Assembly: GCF_943912555.1 (NCBI RefSeq)
Contig: NZ_CALTUR010000041.1
Location: 1 to 13,271, forward strand
Direction: 5' to 3'
DNA: 13,271 bases
From: an uncultured Streptococcus sp.
Lineage (GTDB): Bacteria > Bacillota > Bacilli > Lactobacillales > Streptococcaceae
The first letter of the stretch is position 1. Each line of letters opens with the position of its first letter. The translations under genes and the position numbers were made by a program. The notes under the pieces are model-generated. The model was not told where the DNA came from and did no database searches. It was given only the letters and a program-made list of their open reading frames with translations. Positions 1 through 9,121 of this stretch are shown piece by piece.

Positions 1-1
1 C

Positions 2-7
2 TATAAT
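2..7 (+). promoter_or_regulatory. Possible -10 element ahead of the ABC importer operon
   Basis: A perfect TATAAT lies at the window edge. It would start transcription near position 13-14 and give a leader of about 23 nt carrying AAGGAGGT before the permease ATG at 37. The -35 region is outside the window. The same bases could be the tail of an upstream gene, for example a TAA at 4-6 or a TAG at 34-36, so this is only a candidate. Confidence 0.35.
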
Positions 8-36
8 AGGGACAATTATTTTAAGGAGGTGTTAGT

Positions 37-678
37 ATGTCTTATTTGTTTGAGATATTACCGAGTTTATTGAGCGGTGCAAGCATGACTTTACAGGTTT
101 TTGCACTAGTCTTGATTTTTTCTATTCCCTTGGGCGTTTTGATTGCCTTTGCCTTGCAAGTCCACTGGAAGCCCCTCCATCATTTGATTAACATTTATAT
201 ATGGATCATGCGGGGTACACCCTTGCTTTTACAATTGATCTTTATCTATTATGTGCTCCCAAGTATTGGGATTCGTTTGGATCGCCTTCCTGCGGCCATC
301 ATTGCCTTTGTTCTAAATTATGCGGCTTACTTTGCTGAAATTTTCCGTGGTGGGATTGATACTATCCCTAAAGGTCAATATGAGGCTGCTAAGGTCTTGA
401 AGTTCAGTCCCTTTGCCACAGTGCGCTATATTATCTTGCCCCAAGTGACTAAGATTGTTCTTCCTAGCGTATTTAACGAAGTCATGAGTTTGGTCAAGGA
501 TACTTCTCTGGTCTATGCTCTAGGAATTTCAGACCTTATCTTAGCAAGCCGAACAGCTGCCAACCGTGATGCCAGCCTTGTTCCCATGTTCTTGGCAGGA
601 GCCATTTACTTGATTTTGATTGGGATTGTGACAATCATTTCCAAAAAAGTTGAGAAGAAGTACAGTTATTATAGATAG
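37..678 (+). CDS. Polar amino-acid ABC transporter permease (HisM/GlnP family)
   Basis: This is the membrane permease of an amino-acid importer, 213 aa, about the usual length for the family. The N-terminus (MTLQVFALVLIFSIPLGVLI) is the first hydrophobic helix, and about five membrane segments are visible in all. The cytoplasmic coupling loop carries the EAA motif (EAAKVLKFSPFATVRYIILP, about residues 116-135) that docks on the ATPase. The Ser-Leu-Val-Lys-Asp-Thr-Ser-Leu run just after it is typical of the His/Gln/Cys permease family. An AAGGAGGT ribosome binding site precedes the ATG by 5 nt. The ATPase gene follows after 9 nt and the binding-protein gene after that, so the three form one importer operon. 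A single permease gene implies a homodimer, unless a partner gene lies upstream of the window. The substrate cannot be read from the sequence. Confidence 0.93.
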   Translation: MSYLFEILPSLLSGASMTLQVFALVLIFSIPLGVLIAFALQVHWKPLHHLINIYIWIMRGTPLLLQLIFIYYVLPSIGIRLDRLPAAIIAFVLNYAAYFAEIFRGGIDTIPKGQYEAAKVLKFSPFATVRYIILPQVTKIVLPSVFNEVMSLVKDTSLVYALGISDLILASRTAANRDASLVPMFLAGAIYLILIGIVTIISKKVEKKYSYYR

Positions 679-687
679 GAGGTTGAC

Positions 688-1317
688 ATGTTAGAATTAA
701 GAAATATCAATAAGAAATTCGGAGACAAACGAATCCTGTCTGATTTCAGTCTAAGTATTCCTGAAAAGCAAATCCTAGCTATCGTTGGGCCTTCTGGTGG
801 AGGTAAGACGACTCTCTTACGCATGCTAGCAGGTCTTGAAACCATTGATTCAGGGCAAATCTTTTATAATGGAGAATCTTTGGAACTGGATGAACTGGAG
901 AAGCGGAATCTACTGGGATTTGTATTTCAAGATTTTCAACTGTTCCCTCATTTATCAGTTCTAGAAAATTTGACCTTATCTCCTGTAAAAACTATGGGAA
1001 TGAAGCAGCAAGAAGCTGAGAAGAAGGCGCGTGGACTCTTGGAACAGTTAGGACTAGCAGGGCACACAGATGCCTATCCATTTTCACTATCTGGTGGGCA
1101 AAAGCAGCGAGTAGCCTTGGCGCGTGCTATGATGATTGATCCAGAAATCATTGGCTACGATGAACCAACTTCTGCCCTAGATCCAGAATTGCGCTTGGAA
1201 GTGGAAAAACTGATCTTGCAAAATAGGGAACTTGGGATGACGCAGATTGTCGTTACCCACGATTTACAATTCGCTGAAAATATCGCAGATGTATTATTAA
1301 AAGTAGAACCTAAATAG
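688..1317 (+). CDS. Amino-acid ABC transporter ATP-binding protein (short form)
   Basis: This is the ATPase that energises the adjacent permease. Visible motifs are Walker A GPSGGGKTT (residues 34-42), the Q-loop Gln81, the signature LSGGQ (134-138), Walker B IIGYDE (154-159) followed by the D-loop SALD, and the switch His191 in VVTHD. All catalytic motifs are intact. At 209 aa it is about 30 residues shorter than the 240-250 aa usual for GlnQ/HisP-type ATPases. It ends soon after the H-loop and lacks the usual terminal GxIVExG segment. An AGGAGG site lies in the 9-nt gap after the permease. The stop codon TAG overlaps the AGGAGG site of the next gene, so translation is probably coupled. The short C-terminus may be normal for this streptococcal subfamily, because nothing in the downstream bases suggests a frameshift. 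Confidence 0.93.
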   Translation: MLELRNINKKFGDKRILSDFSLSIPEKQILAIVGPSGGGKTTLLRMLAGLETIDSGQIFYNGESLELDELEKRNLLGFVFQDFQLFPHLSVLENLTLSPVKTMGMKQQEAEKKARGLLEQLGLAGHTDAYPFSLSGGQKQRVALARAMMIDPEIIGYDEPTSALDPELRLEVEKLILQNRELGMTQIVVTHDLQFAENIADVLLKVEPK

Positions 1318-1329
1318 GAGGAAAAAGTG

Positions 1330-2166
1330 ATGAAAAAATTGATGCTTATATTAGTCAGTCTAATGACTGCTTTGTTCTTAGTAGCTTGTGGGAAAAATGC
1401 TAGTGAAACTAGTGGAGATAATTGGTCTAAGTACAAGTCTAACAAGTCTATTACTATTGGATTTGATAGTACTTTTGTTCCAATGGGATTTGCTCAGAAA
1501 GATGGTTCCTATGCAGGATTTGATATTGATTTAGCTACAGCTGTTTTTGAAAAATATGGAATTACGGTAAATTGGCAACCGATTGATTGGGATTTGAAAG
1601 AAGCTGAATTGACAAAAGGAACAATTGATCTGATTTGGAATGGCTATTCCGCTACAGACGAACGCCGTGAAAAGGTAGCATTCAGTAACTCATATATGAA
1701 GAATGAGCAGGTATTGGTGACTAAGAAATCTTCAGGTATCACGACTGCAAAGGATATGGCTGGAAAGACATTAGGAGCTCAAGCTGGTTCATCTGGTTAT
1801 GAGGACTTTGAAGCAAATCCAGCGATTTTGAAGGATATTGTTGCTAATAATAAAGCGAATCAATACCAAACCTTTAATGAAGCCTTGATTGATTTGAAAA
1901 ACGATCGAATTGATGGTCTATTAATTGATCGTGTCTATGCAAACTATTATTTAGAAGCAGAAGGCGTTTTAAACGATTATAATGTCTTTACAGTTGGACT
2001 AGAAACAGAAGATTTTGCGGTTGGAGCACGTAAGGAAGATACAACTCTGGTTAAAAAGATAAATGAAGGATTTTCTAATCTTTATAAGGATGGTAAGTTC
2101 CAAGAAATTAGCAAAAAATGGTTTGGTGATGATGTAGCAACCAAAGAAGTGAAAAGTAGAGATTGA
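1330..2166 (+). CDS. Amino-acid ABC transporter substrate-binding lipoprotein
   Basis: This is the extracellular solute receptor of the importer, 278 aa. It opens with a lipoprotein signal: KKL, a hydrophobic core, then the lipobox LVAC. The lipidated Cys is residue 20 counted from the ATG at 1330. The mature part is a periplasmic-binding-protein type II fold of the polar amino-acid family, with IGFDSTFVPMGF, AGFDIDLATAVFEKYG, WNGYSATDERREKVAFSNSY and LGAQAGSSGYEDF segments. A GTG at 1327 directly before the ATG is an alternative start. I prefer ATG 1330, because AGGAGG at 1316-1321 stands 8 nt from it and only 5 nt from the GTG. It is the last gene of the operon and a terminator overlaps its stop codon. 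Its probable class of ligand is a polar amino acid; the exact one is unknown. Confidence 0.93.
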   Translation: MKKLMLILVSLMTALFLVACGKNASETSGDNWSKYKSNKSITIGFDSTFVPMGFAQKDGSYAGFDIDLATAVFEKYGITVNWQPIDWDLKEAELTKGTIDLIWNGYSATDERREKVAFSNSYMKNEQVLVTKKSSGITTAKDMAGKTLGAQAGSSGYEDFEANPAILKDIVANNKANQYQTFNEALIDLKNDRIDGLLIDRVYANYYLEAEGVLNDYNVFTVGLETEDFAVGARKEDTTLVKKINEGFSNLYKDGKFQEISKKWFGDDVATKEVKSRD

Positions 2167-2187
2167 GTTTTTTCTCAGTCTCTTTTT
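2158..2187 (+). terminator. Rho-independent terminator of the ABC importer operon
   Basis: The arms AGAGATTGAG and CTCAGTCTCT form a 10-bp stem with one G-U pair and a T6 loop, followed by TTTT. The hairpin begins inside the last codons of the binding-protein gene and includes its TGA stop, so terminator and coding end overlap. Confidence 0.85.
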
Positions 2188-2192
2188 GCATC

Positions 2193-2219
2193 AAAAAAAC
2201 CTCTGGCAAGTACCAGAGG
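2193..2219 (-). terminator. Rho-independent terminator of lysS
   Basis: Read on the minus strand, CCTCTGG, a 6-nt loop and CCAGAGG are followed by seven T residues, 9 nt after the lysS stop codon. It lies back to back with the plus-strand terminator of the ABC operon and closes both convergent units within about 60 bp. Confidence 0.9.
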
Positions 2220-2227
2220 ATAAGAGG

Positions 2228-3727
<1,500 letters not shown>

Positions 3728-3777
3728 CTAGTTTTACTCAAAATTGAATACGATGAGTCATTTTTTGCGATACTCCC

Positions 3778-3786
3778 ATTTTATCA
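3778..3786 (-). promoter_or_regulatory. Extended -10 promoter of lysS
   Basis: On the minus strand TGATAAAAT reads as TGn plus the -10 hexamer TAAAAT, about 60 nt upstream of the lysS start. The hexamer 17 bp upstream (GTGAAT, 3801-3806) is a poor -35, which is usual for extended -10 promoters in streptococci. The terminator of the preceding operon is immediately upstream, so lysS needs its own promoter. Confidence 0.6.
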
Positions 3787-3824
3787 TAAATAAGCAAGAA
3801 ATTCACGGATAATCTTTCAAAACT

Positions 3825-3854
3825 AAAAAGAACTTGACGCTAAAATCAAGTTCT
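3825..3854 (-). terminator. Terminator of the popT-ybaK-phosphatase operon
   Basis: On the minus strand AGAACTTGA, an 8-nt loop and TCAAGTTCT form a perfect 9-bp stem followed by TTTT, starting 1 nt after the TAA stop of the phosphatase gene. Confidence 0.88.
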
Positions 3855-3855
3855 G

Positions 3856-4473
3856 TTATTGATAGGAAGTATCATTCCAAGTATCAAGAGTAAATGTTTC
3901 AAAATCATGGGTTTCTAGAATTGTTAGGCTGGCATTTGCTAGGCCGCCATCTTTACGAAGAAGTGGTTCTTTATAGCCTAGAAGAGTACGAAGACTGGCA
4001 GTAAGATTAGCACCGTGGCCGACAATTAGAATACGCTCAGCTGGACTATCTTTTAATGATTTGATAAATTGGATGGTCCGTTGCGTGGTGCTATAGAGGG
4101 ATTCGGCTCCAAACATTTTTGTGTCAAACTTGGCAAGATTAGATCGGAAAGCCTGGATTTGTTGTGGGTAAATAGCTTCCAAGGTTGCGATTTTCAAACC
4201 TTCTAATTTACCCAGCTGCCATTCATGAAGATTAGGAATACATTCTAAAGGACAGGGCGCCTGGAGTTGACTTTGGATAATCTCAGCAGATTTGATCGCT
4301 CGAGGTAAATCACTTGAATAGATCTGATCAAAAGGAACATCCTTGAGATATTGGCCAAGTTGTTTTAAGGTTTCAATGGATTCAGGAAGAAGGGGAGAAT
4401 CTCCACTAGCACCTTGAAAGCGTCCTTCTTGGTTCCAGAGGGTACGACCGTGGCGGACAAAGTAGAGTTTCAT
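3856..4473 (-). CDS. Histidine phosphatase family protein (phosphoglycerate-mutase-like)
   Basis: This is a 205-aa member of the branch-2 histidine phosphatases, the family of GpmB and CobC. The RHG motif (R7-H8-G9 in YFVRHGRTLWN) supplies the nucleophilic His8. SSDLPRAIKSAE (about 53-64) supplies the phosphate-binding Arg58. HEW (83-85) carries the likely acid Glu84, and VGHGANL (151-157) carries the second catalytic His153. The catalytic set is complete. It is often labelled phosphoglycerate mutase, but family members are mostly phosphatases of small metabolites, so the substrate is undetermined. Its ATG overlaps the TGA of the upstream deacylase gene (ATGA, 4470-4473), with GGAGGG about 9 nt before it, which indicates translational coupling. 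It is the last gene of a three-gene operon. Confidence 0.9.
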   Translation of the reverse strand: MKLYFVRHGRTLWNQEGRFQGASGDSPLLPESIETLKQLGQYLKDVPFDQIYSSDLPRAIKSAEIIQSQLQAPCPLECIPNLHEWQLGKLEGLKIATLEAIYPQQIQAFRSNLAKFDTKMFGAESLYSTTQRTIQFIKSLKDSPAERILIVGHGANLTASLRTLLGYKEPLLRKDGGLANASLTILETHDFETFTLDTWNDTSYQ

Positions 4474-4955
4474 TCTTGGCTGCCCTCCAAGATATCTGCA
4501 AAGTCAGCTTTTACAAAGTTAGCCAAGTCTTGTGGAGCGACGATAATGCTGTGACCAACTTCGCCTGCAGAGACAATCATTTGATCCAAGTCTAGAGCAA
4601 TCTTATCGATAAAAATGGGGTAATTGTGTTTCTGACGAATTCCGACAGGATTATTGGCTCCGTGAATGTATCCTGTTGTTTTTTCCAAGTCCTTTTGTGG
4701 AATCATACTCACTTTTTTATTACCAGAAATTTTGGCTAGTTTCTTTTCAGACAGGTGTTGAGTGATGGGAACAATTCCAATAATCGGTCCTGTTTTATCT
4801 CCCAAAAGAGCCAAGGTTTTGAAAATTTGATCTCGTTCATAATCTTGAGGAAGTTCTCCTTCCAAGGCATTGATTTGAATTCCCTGATGTGGGACACCTG
4901 CTTTAGACAGGATTTGTTCCACCAATGTTTTTTTGATTTTTACTTTTTTTGCCAT
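4470..4955 (-). CDS. ybaK: Cys-tRNA(Pro)/(Cys) deacylase, YbaK/EbsC family
   Basis: This is a trans-editing enzyme of the YbaK/EbsC family, which removes misattached amino acids, classically Cys from tRNA-Pro. It is 161 aa, the family's usual size. The conserved core appears as DQIFKTLAL (42-50, with the family's essential Lys46), the TGYIHGANNPVGIRQK block (94-109) and the following PIFID strand. The block matches the usual TGYxxGGxSPxGxKK pattern with GANNP in place of GG-SP, so the signature is somewhat divergent and the exact acyl-tRNA specificity is unsure. It starts inside the popT stop codon (TAATG) and its own stop overlaps the phosphatase start. The nearest GGAGGA is about 12 nt upstream, farther than usual, so it probably depends on coupling to popT translation. 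Confidence 0.9.
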   Translation of the reverse strand: MAKKVKIKKTLVEQILSKAGVPHQGIQINALEGELPQDYERDQIFKTLALLGDKTGPIIGIVPITQHLSEKKLAKISGNKKVSMIPQKDLEKTTGYIHGANNPVGIRQKHNYPIFIDKIALDLDQMIVSAGEVGHSIIVAPQDLANFVKADFADILEGSQE

Positions 4956-5797
4956 TATTTATACTTATCCTCCAATTGGCTCATCCAAATACCAAGCCAG
5001 ATTCCCAGTGCAAAGAAGAAAGCGATGATGACATACCCAACAAGAGAAATACCAGTGTATTGGATACTTTCAGCGTTTCCTGCATTTGGAATCAAGATCA
5101 AAAGGGTACTTGATAGGACGATTCCGATGATGAAATGATAGACTCGTGAGTGGTAGTTGTTTAAGGCATAATCCATCAATTTTGAAAAAATGATAAGAGT
5201 TGCACCAGCACCGATTCCAATCGGGAAGAATGTTCCCAAGAGGTCAAAGGTTTTAAAACCAGTCAACATAGGAGCATAGAGACCCAAAATCAAAAGTAGA
5301 TTTGATGGACTGAGGCCAGGCACCAATACGCCAAGAGCCAGCAGTGCACCTGCTAGGACGAAATTAAGAAAGCTGGCGCTCAAGGTTCCAACGACAAAAT
5401 TTAAGGCATAGAGTCCTAGTCCAGAAATGATAAAGGTTGCCCAGAACCAGGCCAAATCAATCTTGTCTCGATCAGATTCTCTAGTTGATTCTTTTAGGAG
5501 GCTAGGAACCGTACCGATGATTGCACCTGCAAAGCTCCATAAGACAAAGACCTGATAATTTTCAAGTAGGTATTCAATCGGGTAGGAAAATAAGCCGATT
5601 CCCAGAAGCATACCAATGGCAACTGGAATAAAGTACAAAACATTTTCTTTAAAGTCTTTAAAGGGATGGGCCAGAAAACCAATCATTCGTTCATAAATTC
5701 CTAAGATTGCTGCTAGAACCCCTCCAGAAATTCCTGGTAAGATAAATCCAAGAGCAATGACAATCCCTTTAACAATGCGCGCTAACCATGAGAGCAT
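4955..5797 (-). CDS. popT: DUF368 membrane protein, PopT-type polyprenyl-phosphate transporter
   Basis: This is a 280-aa polytopic membrane protein with about eight hydrophobic segments. It carries the two family hallmark re-entrant motifs: PGISGGVLAAILGIYERMI near residues 21-39 and PGLSPSNLLLILGLYAPML in the second half. The pair suggests an internal inverted-repeat fold. DUF368 proteins have been shown in other bacteria to be one of two families (PopT, alongside DedA/UptA) that return undecaprenyl phosphate across the membrane for reuse in peptidoglycan and teichoic-acid synthesis. Assignment of that role here is by family. The start follows GGAGGA by 5 nt and a promoter lies at 5840-5848. 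It is first in an operon with ybaK and the phosphatase, and next to a muramidase and glmU, so the neighbourhood also points to the envelope. Confidence 0.88.
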   Translation of the reverse strand: MLSWLARIVKGIVIALGFILPGISGGVLAAILGIYERMIGFLAHPFKDFKENVLYFIPVAIGMLLGIGLFSYPIEYLLENYQVFVLWSFAGAIIGTVPSLLKESTRESDRDKIDLAWFWATFIISGLGLYALNFVVGTLSASFLNFVLAGALLALGVLVPGLSPSNLLLILGLYAPMLTGFKTFDLLGTFFPIGIGAGATLIIFSKLMDYALNNYHSRVYHFIIGIVLSSTLLILIPNAGNAESIQYTGISLVGYVIIAFFFALGIWLGIWMSQLEDKYK

Positions 5798-5839
5798 ATA
5801 TTTCCTCCAACTATTTCTATTTCAAAAAATCCTTACTAT

Positions 5840-5848
5840 ATTGTATCA
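5840..5848 (-). promoter_or_regulatory. Extended -10 promoter of popT operon
   Basis: On the minus strand TGATACAAT gives TGn plus the -10 hexamer TACAAT, 43 nt upstream of the popT ATG. No convincing -35 is present 17 bp upstream (a T-rich TTTCTT). The terminator-like hairpin of the muramidase gene is just upstream. Confidence 0.6.
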
Positions 5849-5855
5849 CAATCTA

Positions 5856-5893
5856 TAATAAAAAGAAAAAGCAAATGCTAAACAAATGCTTTT
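5856..5893 (-). terminator. Probable terminator of the GH25 muramidase gene
   Basis: On the minus strand AAAAGCA pairs with TGCTTTT across a 13-nt interval. The stem begins at the TAA stop, and TTTCTTTTTATT follows. The loop is long and the stem A/T-rich, so it is weaker than the other terminators in the window. A direct repeat CAAATGCT lies inside it. Confidence 0.5.
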
Positions 5894-6692
5894 AAGGTTT
5901 TAAAAAGAGTTTTCTAAAGGTTTCTTCTTTATTTTTTAGGGAAGAGATGACGTTGATATCCAAATCGTGGTCAAAGCCGGCAATTTTTCCTTTAGAAGTG
6001 TACTGGTGGATATCGTAATCTAAGTCCGTATTAGGCTTGCTTTCGAAAAATCCAGTATTTGAACCATAGGAAGGAATCCAAACAGACGTAAACTTGTCTG
6101 TATCAATACTGTGTTCTTCCATGAAGTAGACCCCAACGTAGATTCCGATATTTTTTGCACCTAGTGATTCTAGTTTTGCACGAAAGGCTTCAACACCTTC
6201 GTTCATATTGGACATGGTTTTATCTTCCACGTCTAGCCAATAGTAACTTGGACTGTATGGAGATGAAGCGTTATAAAAAACTTCAGCAGCCTTTTCCATT
6301 TCTTGGACACTTTTTCCAGCTACAAAGGCATAGACACCAACTGGAACATTTCGTTTTTGAAACTCGGTAATATGGGTTTTAAAGGCCTTATCTACACCAT
6401 TAACAAAGGCAGCATCGTTTTCTTTTAAAGACTGAGCGCCACTATGGACACGAACGATAGCTCCAGAAATGTTTTGGGAGAGAGTATCGTAATTTATTTC
6501 CTCAGGACGCTGCCAACCAGAAACATCAATGACTGGTTTATCTATATTATGTAGTGCTTGTGTCTCTACTTGGGCGATATTGGATTTTGTTTTTACAGGA
6601 TGGTCCTCAAAACGAGGGCGATTCAGGATTAAAATGAAAATCATAATCCCAAAAAAACCAAACAAAATAAGTGGATTAATTTTCTTTCTCAT
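5892..6692 (-). CDS. Membrane-anchored GH25 lysozyme-like muramidase
   Basis: This is a 266-aa surface protein that is predicted to cut the MurNAc-beta-1,4-GlcNAc bonds of peptidoglycan. One N-terminal membrane helix (about residues 8-23, flanked by RKK) is followed by a linker and a GH25 domain (about 53-250). Family signatures are DVSGWQ (56-61, Asp56), YWLDVED (151-157, with the catalytic DxE pair Asp154/Glu156), the WIPSY strand (205-209), HQYTS (229-233) and a terminal DLD (243-245). There is no lipobox, choline-binding repeat, SH3b domain or LPXTG. It therefore looks membrane-tethered rather than released, with no separate wall-binding module. An in-frame TGA two codons before the ATG fixes the start, yet no good Shine-Dalgarno is present (see the promoter at 6701-6729). 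It diverges from glmU. Confidence 0.9.
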   Translation of the reverse strand: MRKKINPLILFGFFGIMIFILILNRPRFEDHPVKTKSNIAQVETQALHNIDKPVIDVSGWQRPEEINYDTLSQNISGAIVRVHSGAQSLKENDAAFVNGVDKAFKTHITEFQKRNVPVGVYAFVAGKSVQEMEKAAEVFYNASSPYSPSYYWLDVEDKTMSNMNEGVEAFRAKLESLGAKNIGIYVGVYFMEEHSIDTDKFTSVWIPSYGSNTGFFESKPNTDLDYDIHQYTSKGKIAGFDHDLDINVISSLKNKEETFRKLFLKP

Positions 6693-6700
6693 ATCTCATA

Positions 6701-6729
6701 ATTTTACCTTAAAAATGGGAAAAAATCAA
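6701..6729 (-). promoter_or_regulatory. Promoter of the GH25 muramidase gene (near-leaderless transcript)
   Basis: On the minus strand TTGATT (6724-6729), a 17-bp spacer and TAAAAT (6701-6706) form a good sigma-A promoter. Only 8 nt separate the -10 from the ATG at 6692. Transcription from it would begin 0-4 nt before the start codon, which matches the lack of a ribosome binding site. Confidence 0.55.
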
Positions 6730-6750
6730 AAAAAATACTCAAAAAATGGG
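6711..6750. promoter_or_regulatory. Phased A-tracts with a 9-bp direct repeat between divergent promoters
   Basis: Four A-tracts (6711-6715, 6720-6725, 6728-6735, 6741-6746) are centred about one helical turn apart, a pattern associated with intrinsic DNA bending. The outer tracts belong to a direct repeat AAAAATGGG (6711-6719 and 6742-6750), 31 bp apart, about three turns. The repeat brackets the muramidase -35 element. It could be an operator or simply A-rich promoter DNA. Confidence 0.35.
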
Positions 6751-6807
6751 TTAAGGAAAGGACTTTAGAGCATTTTTTCATTCAAGAGCGCGGAATGATT
6801 TGAAATA

Positions 6808-6816
6808 TGGTATAAT
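6808..6816 (+). promoter_or_regulatory. Extended -10 promoter of glmU operon
   Basis: TGGTATAAT is a perfect extended -10 (TGn plus TATAAT). It predicts a transcript start near 6823 and a leader of about 25 nt ahead of glmU. The position of a -35 hexamer (6788-6793, GCGCGG) does not match the consensus, so recognition must rest on the TG extension. Confidence 0.75.
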
Positions 6817-6832
6817 AAAAGGGAATTTCTAG

Positions 6833-8227
<1,395 letters not shown>

Positions 8228-8236
8228 GAGCCTATC

Positions 8237-8782
8237 ATGGAATTTGAAGAAAAAACACTTAGCCGAAAAGAAATCTATCAAGGGCCAATTTTTAAACTGG
8301 TCCAAGATCAGGTTGAATTACCAGAAGGTAAAGGAACTGCCCAACGAGATTTAATTTTTCACAATGGAGCTGTCTGTGTTTTGGCTGTAACGGATGAACA
8401 AAAACTCATCTTGGTCAAGCAGTACCGCAAAGCTATCGAGGCTGTCTCTTGCGAAATTCCAGCTGGAAAACTGGAAGTAGGAGAAAATACAGACCCTGTC
8501 GCAGCAGCCCTTCGTGAATTAGAGGAAGAAACAGCCTATACAGGCAAATTAGAACTCTTGTACGATTTTTATTCAGCCATTGGCTTTTGTAATGAAAAAT
8601 TAAAACTATATTTAGCAAGCGATTTGAAAAAGGTGGAAAATCCGCGTCCGCAGGATGAAGATGAGACCTTGGAAGTCCTTGAAGTGAGCTTAGAAGAAGC
8701 CAAGGAATTAATCCAATCAGGTCATATCTGTGATGCCAAGACAATTATGGCTGTTCAATACTGGGAATTGCACAAAAAATAG
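8237..8782 (+). CDS. nudF: Nudix hydrolase, probable ADP-ribose pyrophosphatase
   Basis: This is a 181-aa Nudix enzyme of the ADP-ribose pyrophosphatase (NudF/YqkG) type, predicted to split ADP-ribose into AMP and ribose-5-phosphate. Family context is [20 protein letters not shown] before the Nudix box and [15 protein letters not shown] after it. The box begins at GKLEVGE and ends with RELEEETAY, so the metal-binding REL-EE core is intact. Nine residues, not the canonical seven, separate the first Glu from RE, and the usual Gly of EETGY is Ala. Its AGGAG site overlaps the glmU stop codon (9-nt gap), so the genes are co-transcribed and likely coupled. The substrate assignment is by resemblance only, and the gene symbol is tentative. 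Confidence 0.88.
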   Translation: MEFEEKTLSRKEIYQGPIFKLVQDQVELPEGKGTAQRDLIFHNGAVCVLAVTDEQKLILVKQYRKAIEAVSCEIPAGKLEVGENTDPVAAALRELEEETAYTGKLELLYDFYSAIGFCNEKLKLYLASDLKKVENPRPQDEDETLEVLEVSLEEAKELIQSGHICDAKTIMAVQYWELHKK

Positions 8783-8793
8783 AGGAGGTCAGT

Positions 8794-9105
8794 ATGGGTA
8801 AACCTTTATTAACGGATGAAATGATTGAAAGAGCTAATAGAGGCGAAAAAATTTCAGGTCCTCCTTTGCTAGATGATGAGGAGACTAAGATTTTACCAAC
8901 ATCTTCTTCCCGTTTTGGTTATGCCAATCCTAAAGATCATGGCTTTAGCCAGGAAACCTTGAAGATTCAGGTCGAACCGTCTATTCATAAAAGCCGTCGC
9001 ATCGAAAATACCAAGAGAAATGTCTTCAATTCTAAACTGAATAAAATCTTATTCGCAGTCATCTTTCTCTTGATTTTGCTTGTCTTAGCAATGAAACTTT
9101 TGTAA
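8794..9105 (+). CDS. macP: MacP, membrane-anchored activator of PBP2a
   Basis: This is a 103-aa protein with a hydrophilic, probably disordered N-terminal part and one C-terminal membrane helix (about residues 84-103, [19 protein letters not shown]). It is a tail-anchored protein with its bulk in the cytoplasm. Size, topology and position between the Nudix gene and mtnN match MacP of S. pneumoniae. MacP is a cofactor of the class A penicillin-binding protein PBP2a, activated by StkP phosphorylation of a threonine reported at residue 32. Here Thr31, in the acidic context DDEETK, is the likely equivalent. Basic residues (KSRR, TKR, 68-77) precede the helix. An AGAGGAGGT site lies 5 nt before the ATG and the upstream gap is 11 nt. 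The identification rests on recall of synteny and architecture, not on an alignment. Confidence 0.82.
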   Translation: MGKPLLTDEMIERANRGEKISGPPLLDDEETKILPTSSSRFGYANPKDHGFSQETLKIQVEPSIHKSRRIENTKRNVFNSKLNKILFAVIFLLILLVLAMKLL

Positions 9106-9121
9106 TAGAAAAGGAATTGAA

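Noticed and set aside
5867..5893. Direct repeat CAAATGCT as a mobile-element footprint
   Set aside because: There are two short copies inside an A/T-rich terminator-like hairpin, with no element or target duplication around them.
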